From Oscillospiraceae bacterium (GTDB lineage Bacteria; Bacillota; Clostridia; Oscillospirales; CAG-272), in contig SVQK01000044.1 of NCBI GenBank assembly GCA_015065385.1, positions 1 to 64,000 of the forward strand: a stretch of DNA of 64,000 nt, written 5' to 3'. Of the stretch, positions 63,786 through 64,000 are shown piece by piece. Within the stretch, counting starts at the first letter, position 1. The number at the start of each line of letters is the position of its first letter. The translations under genes and the position numbers were made by a program. The notes under the pieces were generated by a model. That model was not told where the DNA came from. It did not search any database and was given only the letters and a program-made list of their open reading frames with translations.

Positions 63786-64000
63786 ATGAACAGGGAAGCC
63801 GCCGTGCGCCCGATCCTCACCTGCCGGGATCTATCCGTGGGATACGGGGAGGCCGTGCTCTGCTCGGGAATCTCCCTGACGATCCGCGAGGGGGAATATG
63901 TTTCGCTGGTCGGGCCGCGCGGATCCGGAAAAAGCGCGCTGATCGCCACCATGCTCGGAGCGCTCGAACCGATGGCCGGAGAGGTGATTTTTGAAAACGG
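63786..64000 (+). CDS. ABC transporter ATP-binding protein, truncated by the window edge (metal-type ABC ATPase-like)
   Basis: LTCRDLSVGYGEAVLCSGISLTIREGEYVSLVGPRGSGKSALIATMLGALEPMAGEVIFEN. Confidence 0.85.
   Translation, partial: MNREAAVRPILTCRDLSVGYGEAVLCSGISLTIREGEYVSLVGPRGSGKSALIATMLGALEPMAGEVIFEN

Noticed and set aside
1-64000. CRISPR array, rRNA operon or prophage
   Set aside because: No regularly spaced direct repeats, no rRNA-like segments and no phage structural or integrase genes seen.

Overview
This 64-kb window is a GC-rich, mostly chromosomal stretch from a spore-forming Firmicute, probably a clostridial or oscillospiral gut lineage (inference from gene order and families). The left edge is a feoA-feoA-feoB ferrous iron operon. 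The middle holds accessory carbohydrate, cell-envelope, lipoprotein and transporter genes. The right part is a conserved housekeeping and sporulation block: yicC-remA-gmk-rpoZ-priA-def-fmt-yugP-like-rsmB-rlmN-prpC-prkC-rsgA-thiN-spoVM. It ends with a type III glutamine synthetase and a truncated ABC ATPase. There is one tRNA-Arg(ACG), no rRNA, no CRISPR array, and no clear phage or transposase. The most interesting non-gene signal is a roughly 290-bp dispersed element present twice in opposite orientations (about 9.88-10.17 kb on minus, 57.12-57.41 kb on plus). Its central stem differs between copies by four compensatory base-pair changes, which argues for a conserved folded RNA or hairpin element. 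A second, different dispersed element occurs at about 10.34-10.46 kb and 61.06-61.34 kb. Other notable points: a 30-codon spoVM missing from the ORF track, a solute-binding lipoprotein gene with two in-frame stops and no frameshift, two TTAG-N6-CTAA operator-like sites in the feo locus, near-identical terminators flanking a sigma/anti-sigma-like pair, and acidic E/P/S-rich tails on several unrelated proteins. All calls come from reading the sequence; no database search was run.
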